In this document: in pieces, positions 36,046 through 46,814 of the stretch
Position numbering within the stretch: position 1 is the stretch's first letter
Layout of the letters: the number at the start of each line of letters is the position of its first letter
From: Stramonita haemastoma
Lineage: Eukaryota > Mollusca > Gastropoda > Neogastropoda > Muricidae
Direction: 5' to 3'
Assembly (NCBI GenBank): GCA_030674155.1
Contig: CM060320.1
Coordinates: 33,280,047-33,344,046 of the forward strand
Length of the DNA stretch: 64,000 bases
The notes under the pieces: generated by a model
Seen by the model: the letters and a program-made list of their open reading frames with translations, nothing else
Told to the model about the DNA's origin: nothing
Databases searched by the model: none
Position numbers and translations under genes: made by a program

Positions 36046-36433
36046 GTGTTGGGGTGGAAGGGGGTTGTCATTACTTTTGGTGTGTTTATTTTTCTGTTAT
36101 TTGATGATGCTGACGTTAACGCTTTTTTGCCATGGTGTTACCTTGTTGTTGATGAATTGGCATGATACATGCACCCTGTTTTTGATTGTTGTTTCTTTTT
36201 TCTAATATTTGAACAAGTTGAAAATACTTACACACAGTTATATTACCTTTTTTAATTTTTCATCTTTTTGATGATGTTTAGCTTCAGCCTATTTTTGAAC
36301 ACGTTAGAATACTCTGATATATTAATCTTGGTACGTTGTCTCATTTTATGTGTGCCAGGTGGTTCTGAATGAATGAAATTGTGTTTCAATCATAAAAACA
36401 AAGAGCTGATCCTATATGTGTGTATGTTCACAG

Positions 36434-36507
36434 ACTTTTCACTGCAAGGGGGTTGAAGACGGGGAAATATGTATAGAAGGCTGGACACAAGGAATAGAAG
36501 TTTGCAT
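36434..36507 (+). CDS. array exon C (unit 6), 74 nt
   Basis: Between GTATGTTCACAG and a strong donor GCAT|GTAAGT. Only one frame is open, reading TFHCKGVEDGEICIEGWTQG then IEVC. It is well conserved in all units, including unit 0, where one stretch differs (EDRKIGIEG). Confidence 0.45.
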
Positions 36508-36634
36508 GTAAGTTACAATTCCTTTGTGTGTGTACATATTTGGTGTATGGTTGTTTCTGTGTGTTGTAAGAATTGTGGTTGGTGATGTATAGTTGCTTTG
36601 GTGTTTTTAATAAATGTCTCTTTGTGTTGTACAG

Positions 36635-36714
36635 TTGTTTGTGTATTGGATGTGTAGATGTTTCTGATGTTCAGCTGTGCCCTTATGGTGTACAAGACGA
36701 CGAAATAAGTGAAG
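36635..36714 (+). CDS. array exon D (unit 6), boundaries uncertain
   Basis: Two acceptors are possible: GTTGTACAG before 36635, or GATGTTCAG before about 36675. With the first, the phase from exon C fits and the frame reads CLCIGCVDVSDVQLCPYGVQ then DDEISE, ending before GTGAAG. That leaves one base and does not fit exon E in its best frame, so the model is unresolved. Unit 0 has a stop in this frame. Confidence 0.3.
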
Positions 36715-36838
36715 GTGAAGTGAAGATGTTTGTGATTTGTCCTTATTTTCCTGTGATTGGTGTGTGGCTATTTGTGATGTTGACTTGGTTGTGTGTTTGA
36801 TAGAAGTGTGTTTCTGATGCCAATTTGTGTATGTGCAG

Positions 36839-36937
36839 AGTGGTGGTGAAGACATCTGTGAGGGAAAGCAGGATGGATGTTCCAGAGTTTCTACACCACT
36901 GGACGGAAAGCATGGACGATAGATTTTTCCAAGAAAG
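36839..36937 (+). CDS. array exon E (unit 6), 99 nt
   Basis: Between TATGTGCAG and AAAG|GTACAA. The frame VVVKTSVRESRMDVPEFLHH then WTESMDDRFFQE leaves AG, which joins exon A of a following unit as Arg. An alternative frame, SGGEDICEGKQDGCSRV, stops soon after. The E-to-A phase match supports exons of neighbouring units being spliced together into a repetitive protein. Confidence 0.4.
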
Positions 36938-37132
36938 GTACAAAAGTCACTGCAGTTCTCCCCACAAGTTATTCAAAGTTGTAAGGGCAGAATCATTTTG
37001 GTGTTGTTGTTTTTTTAAAGGAATAGGTTTTACTTTTTAAACTTTATTATTTCAAGTATTGAAAATCAGAACAAGATTTTAATTCTCTGCTTAGAATAGT
37101 AAGTTGTGAAAATTACGAGCTGCCATTCTTAA

Positions 37133-37245
37133 GACAAGGGGGTTCAGATCAGGCTTGTTGTGTCTTGTTCAGCTGTGCCCCTATGGTGTACAAGACGACA
37201 AAATAAGTGACAGTGAAGTGAAGATGTTTGTGACTATATCTTGCA
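37133..37245 (+). repeat. tandem array, truncated unit 7
   Basis: Starts like a unit (GACAAGGGGGTTCAGATCAG), then after TTGTGTCTTG jumps to the block D region (TTCAGCTGTGCCCCTATGG). A deletion of about 1.1 kb of unit sequence is implied. Confidence 0.8.
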
Positions 37246-37790
37246 AAAAACAAGTCAAAGTGCTTGCATTCAACCTATACAGCACACAAGCAATCAATAA
37301 CAATTAAGTTTTAGCACTTTGAATGTGCGCACACGCACACACACGCACACACACACACACACACGCACACACTTATAAATGTTATACCCTTTGGCAGTAT
37401 AATGGGAATTTCAGATGTTGAAGGCAGGGACAGATGGGAGATGGAAACAGAATAAATGATCCCCGCAAATCATTCAAAGTTGTTAGAGCAGAGTCATTTT
37501 CATGTTGGTTTTTAAAATTCAAAGTTTTATTTCCAGATGGTGCATTGAGTAACCCAATAAATTTGCTTTTTTTTTTCATCAAGTCATCTATCAAGGGTAA
37601 AAAAAAAACATATAAAAAACCAAACAAAAATAGCAAGCAAAAAACATAAAAAAAACGCCCCCCAAAATTTAACTACAACTTTATTACCACAAACCATAAC
37701 AGTGAAATAAACTCAAAAGGAACTTTAAAAATACTATAATAATAGTAATAATAATTAATAAAAATTGAATTAAAAAGACTCACTCATTCA
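37246..37790. other. decayed unit fragments; no gene seen
   Basis: CA repeats at about 37328-37372. The stretch 37460-37510 (CAAATCATTCAAAGTTGTTA, AGAGCAGAGTCATTTTC) is a diverged copy of the post-E part of the array unit, so the array once extended further. Confidence 0.55.
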
Positions 37791-37852
37791 CATACACACA
37801 CACATGTATGCACGTGGGCACACACACATGTATGCACGTGGGCACACACACA

Positions 37853-37927
<75 letters not shown>

Positions 37928-37934
37928 ACACACA

Positions 37935-37985
<51 letters not shown>
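37791..37985. repeat. (CA)n microsatellite with CACG/CGCG blocks
   Basis: Long CA tract. It starts with two copies of CACACATGTATGCACGTGGG. Confidence 0.95.
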
Positions 37986-38369
37986 GTATATACCCGCGTG
38001 CGCACATGCATGCACTGAGTTGTTTTTTTTTTAATTGAAAACATAGAAAAAATGAAAACATCATAAAATGTTGAACAGTTATATCAGTTGCAATGTCATC
38101 CATTCTTTTATGTTCATTGTTTATGTAAAAAAAAAAAAGAAGAAATAACCAATAAAACTAACAAACAAACAATTTTTTTTCACCAAAAACAGTAACAAAA
38201 CACCCTAAAAATTTATATCCACTCCATAATAATCAAACCAATCAAAATTTCAAACTAGTAGTGTGTGCCGCTGCACTTTGAAACAGACATATATAAAATA
38301 ATGTATGCCAAATCCACAATAGCAACAACATATCACTCACAAAGAAAACCAATACTTTTTTTTATAAAT
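37986..38369. other. no gene seen; A-rich DNA
   Basis: A/T-rich with many homopolymers; no exon was supported. Confidence 0.45.
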
Positions 38370-38424
38370 CCAGTGTTTTGATAGTTCAGTGACTGATGTG
38401 TGTCACTTATGATTCTGTGTGCAG

Positions 38425-38503
38425 ACGGGTGTTCATGATGGAAGAGACCCAGGCATTGGCAGCCACCGGCCACAAGAACCGACATTCACATTGTGCCCCA
38501 TAA
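38425..38503 (+). CDS. candidate terminal coding exon (left arm)
   Basis: Follows an acceptor TTCTGTGTGCAG. The frame reads RVFMMEETQALAATGHKNRH then SHCAP and stops at 38501-38503. The core ETQALAATGHKN and SHCAP is kept in the inverted copy at 54545-54637, where the acceptor is also kept. An AATAAA follows near 38641, so this could be the 3' end of the gene containing the tandem array. Function unknown. Confidence 0.45.
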
Positions 38504-38786
38504 CATCACTGTGATAGAGACTTCTTGTGCTACAAATTTCTTGTTACAGAAACAGTGTAGTGTAGTGTTGTTCATTGAAGTAGTACAGCACAGTGTACTG
38601 TAGTGTTGTCTATACCATCCTCCCTCCACCCTTACTGCTGAAATAAAAAATCTCCATTATAACCACAACCACACACCCCCCCTTTCCCCTTGCTTGATGT
38701 GCTTATTAAAAAAACAGCTGACAAGGGTATCTGTACAGGGGGTTCATGCACACACTGTTTGATATGCGTTTTTGTGTTCTTGAGTG

Positions 38787-38814
38787 TGTGTGTGTGTGGT
38801 GTGTGTGTGTGTGT

Positions 38815-38865
<51 letters not shown>
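38787..38865. repeat. (TG)n-(GA)n microsatellite
   Basis: TG then GA repeats. Its reverse complement is present at 54131-54210 in the right arm. Confidence 0.95.
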
Positions 38866-38867
<2 letters not shown>

Positions 38868-39149
38868 GGTAAGTCTGAAGTCCTACATGTAGATTTTCCA
38901 CATCAGAATCAACAGTGACAGTAATACCAGTCCATCACAACCATCTGCATTCTACTGCTGTTCTTCAGCTGCCTGTATCCAGATGTCTGTATTTCAAAAG
39001 TGAAGAATTGGAAAAGTGGATTTTGGGTTTTTTCCTGTCCTCGGAGCTCCATTGGTGAGATTTTTGTATGTGAGCATTTGCCCACCAGCAAGGTAGCCGC
39101 ATTCCGACTTCAGGGACGGTGTTTAGATATACCAGTGTGTGTGTTTACA

Positions 39150-39625
39150 TTTTGTCAAATGTTCATACTAGCACACAATGGCCTACTCTTCCATAACACG
39201 GAACAGGTTTTAATGTGGGCACAAAATGTGCTGCATGTGTTGGCAAACAGGACTTTGGTGTATAGTTTCATGGGAAAATTGTAAGGGGAGTGGAGTCAGC
39301 ACTGGAGAACAGGCATCTGCTCTCAGTGGTGACTGTAACCCTCAGTCAGATCACAGTCTGATCACTCCTCAGTTAACTTTAGGCTGCCCTGCCCTGCCCC
39401 CTGGGATGGTGCGGCAGTGTATGTTTTGTGTGGCATTTTTTTAAAATTCATATTGACTGTTGGTATTTTACTGCCCACCACCTGTGGTGGCAGATTTCTC
39501 TGCAGGAAATTTGGGCTGTTTCCCCCCCCCCCCCCCTATCCCAAACAGATGACAAAATGTACTCTGGGATTGGATGTAAAAAGCACTCGAGTGCTCATTC
39601 CATTATCTGAAATGAAAGAATGAAG
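39150..39625 (-). mobile_element. composite SINE remnant (S1 and S2 parts)
   Basis: S1 antisense core (GCACACAATGGCCTACTCTT, AGTGGAGTCAGCACTG), then a piece of S2 (GGCAGATTTCTCTGCAGGAA), then an S1 3' tail in sense (GGATGTAAAAAGCACTCGAG). The same composite lies inverted at 53325-53780. Confidence 0.65.
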
Positions 39626-39640
39626 AAACATTAAAATATT

Positions 39641-40280
39641 GGCTTAAGAAGTAGAGACATATCATAACAGATATTCTAATTCATAATACAGACATCTGAA
39701 TACAGGCTTCTGAAATACAGACATCCAAGATAAATGTAGATTTTGAAATCTATTGAAATACAGACATCCAAGATGTACATAAAAATGTATGTGTTAAAAA
39801 ATTTATAAAATAGGACATCCGAGATGCAAATTGCAGATTTTTTTAATTTCCGAAATAGACATCGAGATGAAGGCCTACATATAAATACAGAATAAAAAAT
39901 ATATAAACATAAAATAAAAGTGTCCAAAGTACCAAGTTGATCATCATGATGTAAAATGTAACTAAATGCAGATATTTACAACAAAAACAATTGCACACAT
40001 GAAATTATGGATACAGACATAAAATGTCGCACAAGACCTTAAATACAAGTTGCTAGGTAATGATGTCTGACACAGACTTGTATGTAAACTCTGTACAAGA
40101 TACAGACATCACATTATAAAAAACGGACAACTGACCTAGAGATTTTAACGGCAGATATTTCAGATGAATCTGAAGGAGAGTTCCAAACACTTTCAAATAC
40201 AGACTTAAATATATGTTTATATTTACATGTAGAACAGAGGCATCTAAAATACAGATCCACTGTACTCCTCTAAATACACA
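39641..40280. repeat. degenerate tandem repeat, TACAGACATC motif
   Basis: The motif TACAGACATC(T/C)GAA recurs irregularly every 20-45 nt. Its reverse complement (GATGTCTGTATT) recurs at about 48780-49280 and 52900-53290. Confidence 0.6.
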
Positions 40281-40884
40281 CTAATAGATATAGAGATTTA
40301 CAAAAGACGTAATATATGTTGTCGCACATTATAGGAAATGAGATTATCAGAAAATTCAAACCTCTTGATATGTTAGAGATATCTAGAAGAAAAAAAAGAC
40401 CGGTGGACATGTATAATATACATCTCAAAGTTAATGGGCATATAAAAAGCAACCATTTCACAATGAACATGTGCAGAGCTGATAACGCGGTTATATAACG
40501 GACTTGACCCATCTATGTATTTTGTGGGCACATAACTAATGCCAAGTAAATACAACAGGGGGTGAATAACGCCTGACGCATCTACATAGATGTACATTAT
40601 ATAACCCACTGAATAACGCATCTATAAAAAAGAACATGTTATATCTTATAACTTATAATGGCCCGTGTTCGTGCGCGCATACACCGAAAGAAAACGCTGT
40701 GTAGGCCCTACACATTTTCTTGATGTAGGCCTAAACCATATTGTTATAACATATAACGTCCAGAAACGTCTTAAAAAATCTGAATAACATCCAAATTATC
40801 TAAAATCATGAGCACATTTAGATATAAAATTGACACTGAATCGTACATTTCAATACATAACGCACTGAACTGATTAACTCGTCC
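40281..40884. repeat. degenerate AT-rich repeat, no gene seen
   Basis: Scattered copies of ATAACGCATCTA and related strings. No supported ORF. Confidence 0.45.
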
Positions 40885-41190
40885 ACACTGAACAATTGCG
40901 CTCGCAATTCGACAGCCCATTTTCGATTCCTGTTCGAGGGGATTTTTCCCCTGGAGTTGACATCAGTGCCGACTCCACTCTTCCCAAAGTCCTTCGGATG
41001 AGAAAACCGTGTGTGAACGCGAGCAGAACATCTTGCGCACACGTTAAATCCTATTCCACTTTTCGTAAGAGTAGGCCATTGTGTGCCGGTGGGAACATAA
41101 GATTTACAAAATGGCAAACACACAGAGACTAGATTTTTAAAAAGGCACACGAGTGCTTATTCCATATCCTCGATATACAAGAAAAAATGA
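40885..41190 (+). mobile_element. SINE (family S1), head truncated
   Basis: Starts within the head (TTGCGCTCGCAATTCGAC) and runs through GGAGTTGACATCAGTGCCGA and CATCTTGCGCACACGTTAAA to ATCCTCGATATACAAGAAA. Confidence 0.8.
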
Positions 41191-41469
41191 ATGTACCACA
41201 GTGAGTAACGTCTAAATACATACTATATCTCGCTGAATAACTTTTCCAAAGGCATGATGCAGCGGACACGGCACATCCAAATACGTAACGGTCACCGATT
41301 AACTCGCCCAAACATGAATGTGACGGGCATTGTGAAGCATATATAAATGTAATGAAAGAACAACATAAAAATGTCAACACATTATACAATAGACTGACGA
41401 ACACATCTAAATACTTAAATGTGTAATATTTTATATGATGTGTAATGATGCTCAATATAATAAGCAATC

Positions 41470-41690
41470 TTCACATGAGACCATATAAAGTGAGATCCCA
41501 AGTGCAAATGCATTGCAGATCTTGCACACGCGTTGAAACCTATTGGGCTTTATTGAAAAATGGGCTATTGTGTGGTGGTCGGATTGAATGACAAAATTAA
41601 CACAACTGCAAACACATTGGGACTGGGTATAAAAGAACGGAGTGCTTAATCCATTGTCTTTTAAACTAACAAAAAGAAAAAATACAACGG
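41470..41690 (+). mobile_element. SINE 3' half (family S1)
   Basis: Begins at the ACATGAGACCATATAAAG region and continues through CAGATCTTGCACACGCGTTG to CATTGTCTTTTAAACTAAC. Diverged. Confidence 0.65.
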
Positions 41691-41860
41691 ACTGAATAAT
41701 ACATATAAATACATTATAAAATGCACTGAATAACACATTGAAGTACATTATGTAATGCACTCAATAACACATCATACATTATATGTAAGATAATAAAACA
41801 ACTAAAATCATAAAACTGATTTAACACAGCAAAATTAACCGACACCAAATAAAACATATG

Positions 41861-42262
41861 GGAGGACAGGATAGCCTCGTGGTTAGAACATCGCACTCAC
41901 AATCTGACCATTGGGTCGAGGGGATTTTTTTCCCTGGAGTTAACATCAGTGCAGACTCCAGTCTCCCAAAAAGTCCTTCGGGAGAGACTTATAAACCGAG
42001 ATCCCTTGTGCGATCTCACCATAACATCTTGATCAGGCATTAAATTTTCGGAAAAGTAGGCTATTCTGTGCCGGTGGGAAAGGAAGACAAAATCCATAAC
42101 ATCTTGATCAGGCATTAAATTTTTGGAAAAGTAGGCTATTCTGTGCCGGTGGGAAAGGAAGACAAAATTAACAAACTGCATACACACGGGGACTGGATGT
42201 ATATATAAAAAAACACACGAGTGTTTGTTCCACTATCCTCTAAATAAAAGAATGAATAAATA
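41861..42262 (+). mobile_element. SINE (family S1) with an internal 75-bp duplication
   Basis: Head GGACAGGATAGCCTCGTGGT and tail ACTATCCTCTAAATAAAAGA. A segment of about 75 bp beginning CATAACATCTTGATCAGGCA occurs twice in tandem (about 42020-42094 and 42095-42168). Confidence 0.8.
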
Positions 42263-42539
42263 CATATGATGTTCACATTTGTATAATCATGTAGCAGACA
42301 CTGAATAAACATCTAAATGTATTTTTAAAACAGACACTGAAAAACGCACTAATAACACTAATGATTATAACAACACTAAACCGTACATTATAAACACACC
42401 TACAGACTTTGTATAACCCGAAAAAACACATCTAAAACATTATAAAACACACTGAACAACACCTTTTTTTTTTAACCTCGAATAACACACATAAATATTA
42501 ATATAGGCTACTACACCGAATACCACACCTAAAATTAGT

Positions 42540-42804
42540 AGTAGGTACCCATCAGTCTCGGAAGACTATGGAGTTGTGCTCTAGGTTTTAGAGCCCAAAG
42601 CCTGGGCAAGTAAGTATGAGGGCAAGCTGTTACCCATGCAGCAGACCCCCCCCCCCCCCCCCCCCCCCTCTCCAGGCCACTGGAATGATCCATTGGAAAG
42701 GCAATGACCGATACGAATGGTTCCAGTACCGTCGCAGGAGCCACCAGAACGTTGCCATATATAGCCCCGAGCTGCCCTGGGACTCCATCCCCCGTTTTTC
42801 CTCG
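42540..42804 (+). mobile_element. unclassified interspersed repeat
   Basis: CCATCAGTCTCGGAAGACTA, GCCTGGGCAAGTAAGTATGA, a C-run at 42647-42668, then GGCAATGACCGATACGAATG. It has the look of a known type of molluscan dispersed repeat, judged from memory only. An ORF through it (HWKGNDRYEWFQYRRR) has no support as a gene. Confidence 0.4.
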
Positions 42805-42985
42805 GGGATGGTGTCTAAACAGGACACTTGTGTGCATGCTGGTTTTTATAATTTTGTCATCCGCTCCTACCGGCACACGATGGTCTGCTCTTCCGAAAGG
42901 CGGAACGGGTTTTAACGTGTGCACAAGATGCTGCTGCGTTGGCACACTGGGCCTCGGTTTCTAGTGTCATCGAATGACTTTGACC
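42805..42985 (-). mobile_element. SINE fragment (S1b)
   Basis: GATGGTGTCTAAACAGGACA and CCGGCACACGATGGTCTGCT match the 5300-5622 copy. Confidence 0.7.
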
Positions 42986-43601
42986 TAAAATTAATACAGT
43001 AGGCCTATATAACAAACCTAATTCACACCTAAATAATACACCTAAATCACGCCAAAAACAGTATAACACACTGGATAACACACTTAAATACAGTATATAA
43101 CGCACTGAATAGCACATTATATAATGCGCTGAATAATACATCTAGATACAATATATAACTGAAAAATACAGCAAAATTATATATAACACACTGAATAACA
43201 CATTTAAATACAGTATACAACACTGAATAACACAAAACCCACCGAATAACACATCTAAATACATTATATATACATTATACAGCACCCTAGAAAACACCTG
43301 AATACATTGTATAATACACTGAAAATATCGTACCTAAATACATTATATAACATACTGAACAACAGATCTTAAAATATATAACACTGAATAACATATTTAA
43401 ATACATTATGTAACACATTGGATAACACACCTAAATGCACTATATAACACTATATAAAACACCTAAATACATTCTATAACATTGAATAACACACTTAAAT
43501 ACATCATATTACACACCTAAATACATTATGTATTACTGTATAACACATCTGAATATATTATATACATTGAATAACACGACTAAATACATTATATTACATA
43601 C
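42986..43601. repeat. degenerate minisatellite, ACATCTAAATACATTATATA type
   Basis: Around 18 imperfect units of about 30-36 nt built from TAACACATCTAAATAC, ATTATATAACACACTGAA and variants. Scattered copies extend back to about 41200. Confidence 0.8.
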
Positions 43602-43925
43602 AAAAGAGAAGTGAGCAAAAGGACTGGCATCAACATCATCATAGAAGAAGTGAAACAAAGACGATGGAAGTGGCTGGGCCATGTCCTCAGGATGAGCAAG
43701 ACCCGACATGCACATGCTGCACTCAGATGGGCACCACCTGGAAAAAGGAAGAGGGGCAGGCCGTTAGGTACATGGAGGAGAACTATAGAAAAAGAAATGG
43801 AAATAATGGGCAAAACATGGAATGAGATCAGCTGGCTTGCCCAAGACAGAGATGGCTGGAGGAGACTTGTTGGCGCCTTTTGCTCCACCTGGAGCGAGGA
43901 GGAAGATAAGAAGACTTACAAATAA
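43602..43925 (+). pseudogene. LINE 3' end (polymerase C-terminus), 5'-truncated
   Basis: Open frame of about 104 codons to TAA at 43925, containing RRWKWLGHVLRMSKTRHAHA, then GKRKRGRPLGTWRR and AQDRDGWRRLVGAFCSTW. This is the C-terminal end found in many invertebrate LINE polymerases. No reverse transcriptase core is present, so it is a dead 5'-truncated copy. AAATACATTATATT before it and AAATACACTATATT after it look like a target duplication, although the local minisatellite has the same motif. Confidence 0.8.
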
Positions 43926-43935
43926 ATACACTATA

Positions 43936-46811
43936 TTCCTCTTCATCTTCTATCCCGTAGTCTGTTTAGACCGTAGGGGCTCCACAGAAGACCTCGCAAC
44001 CAGCTCTCTCCATTTCCCTCTGTCCTCGACCTTTCTCAGGGTGTCACTCGGCCTGAGGCCCGTCCACTCTCGGATGTTGTCCTCCCATCTCTTTCTTTGC
44101 CTGCCTCTCCTTCTCCCGCCTTGCACAGTTCCCTGCAGAATCGTCTTGGCAAGCCGTGTTGATCTTTCAACGTGCCCATACCACTTCAGTTTGCATTTTT
44201 TGACGATGGGCAGATCTTCAAAGGGCCCAATGGCTTGACCGATTCTGATTCTCACTTCCTCGTTAGTAATGTGGTCTTTGTAAGAGATGCCAAAGAGTCT
44301 GCGAAAGCATCTAATCTCTGTGGCCTGTATTCTCTCCAGATCTGCTGTGAGGGTCCATGACTCACAAGCATACAGGAATATTGAGATGACCAGAGTGCGC
44401 ATCAGCCTGATCTTTGAGGTGATGGAGGTGTTCCTGTTCTTCCAAATGGTCTTCAATTTTGTCAGTGCTGTAACTGTCTGTGCAATCCTTGCAGTATTTC
44501 AGCTTGGATCCTTGTCTGTTAAAATTGCTACCAGATACTTGAAGCTTTGCCGCCGCTGTGGCCCAGTGTTAGGGCGTTGTACTCGTATCTAAAGGTTGCG
44601 GGTTCGATCCAGCTATTCCGCTATGGCGTTGTGCCCTTGGAAAAGGCACTTTACGGCTATTTTCTCACCCCACCAGGTGTATAAGGGGTACCAACTTGTG
44701 CTGGGGTTAATCCTGTGATAGACTGGCGTCCTATCCAGGGGGAGCTATGACTCTCAGTCGCTTAACGCCACAGAAACCGGATAAGCACCGGCTGATGAGC
44801 CTTATGGCTCGGGACAGACTTTAACTTTAACTAACTTGAAGCTTGTACCGTTTCCAATTCTGACCACCGACCCTGATGTTGGTGTTGATGCCATTGATGT
44901 TGTTGGTCATCACTTGGTTTCTGCGCACTGATCTCCATGCCATAGGCTGTTGAAGTCTTGTCGAGGCATTCCACTAACCTAACTAACTCTTCTTTCCCTG
45001 CCAGTCCATCGATGTCATCAGCAAAACGCAAGTTGGTAATTGTTCTGCCTCCAATGCCGACTGTTCTTTCATGATCTTCCAGTGCACCAGTCATGATTCT
45101 CTCAAGGAAGATGTTAAAGAGAGTAGGTGAGAGCAAGCAGCCTTGTCTGACGCCGACCGTTGTCCTGAACTAATCCCCTATGCCACCATTGAAATAGACT
45201 GCGCTAGTAGCCTTGTTGTAGGCTCCTCAATGACTCTGATCATGTTGGCATCAATGTTGCACAGCCTCATGGTAGCCCACAGAGCTGCATGCCATACCCT
45301 GTCAAAGGCCTTTTTTGAAATCCACGAAAACATGGTAAAGGTCTTGCTGATGCTGGAGGCACTTCTCGCATAGTATTCTTAGATTAAAAATCTGCTCTGT
45401 TGTACTTCGTCCTACCCTGAAGCCTGCCTGTTCTTCAGCAATGATCGTCTCTGGTTGTGGCTTCAGTCTATTCAGTAGGATCTTCAACATGACTTTGCTT
45501 GGATGACATATCAAGCTGATTGTGCGATAGTTCTGGCATTGTTGTAGGTTGCCTTTCTTGGGAAGGGTGATGATTGGTGATTGTGTCCATGGTGTAGGCC
45601 AGTCTTCTGTCTGCCAGATCTTGTTGCAGATTATCAGTAGGGTGTTTATTATGGCTTCCCCCCTGCTTGGACCAGTTCTGCCGGGATGTTGTCTATTCCT
45701 GCTGATTTCCTCTTCTTCATTGATTTCACAGCTACTTCCACCTCTTCCCGAAGGATGGGGTAGTTGTCAGTGTCTGTCGGTGGTGGAACATTCAGTACCT
45801 CTGGATCTCTTGAGGTTTTGTGGTTATACAGGTCTGCGCAATATTCTGTCCATCTCTTTAGAATGTCCTGATCTTCTGTTAAGATCTTTCCATTTTTGTT
45901 TTGTATGGTGCTGGTTTTCCCCTGTTTTGTGCCTGTCAGGTCTTTGAATAGCTGGTGCGCTTTACTGCTGTTGTTCTTGCTCAGATTTTCTTCAATGTCC
46001 TGGCACTTCTCTTCAATCCAGGTTTCTGCTGCCTCTTTCATGCTTGTTCTAATTTCTTTGTTGATTGCCTTATACTGCCTGGCCCCTTCTATCTCGTTCT
46101 TCTTTTTCTTTAGTTCTCTTCGTTTGTCACACTGGTCAAGGATGTTGGCTGTGACCCAGGGCTGCTTCATTCGTTGTTGCCTGCCAAGAATCTCACTGGC
46201 TGTATCAGTTACTGCCTTGTTAAAGGGGTCGACAATTTTGTCAATATCTGTGTCGTCTGGGTTGAACATGGTGAGGGGTGCAAATTTCCCTCCTATCATG
46301 GCTTGGAAGGCTTCAGCCACCTCTGGATCCTTCAGTTTCTCGAGATCGAATCTGATCCTTGTCTGGCCCTGCTTCATGACCTTCCACAGATGAAGGCGGA
46401 AGGTCATCATCACTGAATCATGGTCACTTCCAATGTCAGCTCCTGGAAAACTGCGTGTCCTTGCGATCTTTAGGCTGGACTGGATGCACCTCTTCACCAT
46501 GGTGTAGTCAATCTGGTTGTGGGTTACTCCGTCAGGGCTATGCCATGTCCATTTTCGAGATGCTTTGTGTGGACCATATGTGTTCATTAACTTGAGGTCA
46601 TTGCATTTAGCAAATTCCAGGAGTCTCAAACCTCTTTCATTAGTCTCTTTGTTACAAAATCGCCCCCATGTGCCACTCCAGTTCTTGCAAGCATCTTCTC
46701 ATACTTTGGCATTCCAATCACCTTGTACAACAAGGATGTCTTGTTTGGGAGTCTGATCTATAAGTTCTTGCAGCTGTTCATAGAAGTCTGCCTCGTCATC
46801 AACGAGTGGAC
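43936..46811 (-). pseudogene. 5'-truncated LINE (APE endonuclease and reverse transcriptase), degenerate
   Basis: Minus-strand frames in order: endonuclease part (about 46811-45900) with QGDWNAKV, then NQIDYTMV and GSDHDSVMMTF; a linker; reverse transcriptase with EEQAGFRVGRSTTEQIFNLR, DFKKG and the FADDI active-site motif (YADD-like, near 45020); and a C-terminal part (44456-43950) ending with GRRRGRQRKRWEDNIREWTG. Frameshifts and stops near 46705, 45650, 45300 and 45140, plus a SINE at 44548-44833, break it. The 5' end is lost within the endonuclease. The clade is uncertain. Confidence 0.88.
44548..44833 (+). mobile_element. SINE (family S3, tRNA-Thr-like head), nested in the LINE
   Basis: The head contains TGGCCCAGTGTTAGGGCG, an ACTCGTA anticodon-like loop and B box GGTTCGATCC. 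The body has CTATGGCGTTGTGCCCTTGG and TCAGTCGCTTAACGCCACAG, and ends in ACAGACTTTAACTTTAACTA. An 11-bp target duplication ACTTGAAGCTT lies at 44537-44547 and 44834-44844. It interrupts the LINE polymerase. Confidence 0.92.
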
Positions 46812-46814
46812 ACT

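Larger units (their letters stand above)
35538..37132 (+). repeat. tandem array, unit 6 (1595 bp)
   Basis: Last full unit, with an unoccupied TTAA. Its exon-like blocks are listed separately as the model for all units. Confidence 0.92.
38370..39640 (+). repeat. inverted duplication, left arm
   Basis: Collinear in inverted orientation with 53290-54705. Shared landmarks in order are GTTCAGTGA, the terminal exon, CTCCCTCCA with AATAAAA, a TG/GA microsatellite, TTCTTCAGCTGCCTGTATCC, an S1 SINE part and TTTCTCTGCAGGAAATTTGG. SINE pieces are shared, so the duplication is younger than those insertions. Confidence 0.88.

Noticed and set aside
23874..36943. Recurring minus-strand ORFs in the array (for example 36743-36943, 36607-36855)
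   Set aside because: They are antisense shadows of the T/G-rich units; the splice-like signals all point to the + strand.
42535..42945. 136-codon minus-strand ORF across a G/C run
   Set aside because: It spans a repeat, a homopolymer and a SINE fragment, so it is not one coding unit.
44548..44620. Free-standing tRNA-Thr gene (CGU-like anticodon)
   Set aside because: The tRNA-like sequence continues into a SINE body with its own target duplication, and the arms are degenerate. The same holds for heads at 22677, 47338, 58888 and 60768-61110.
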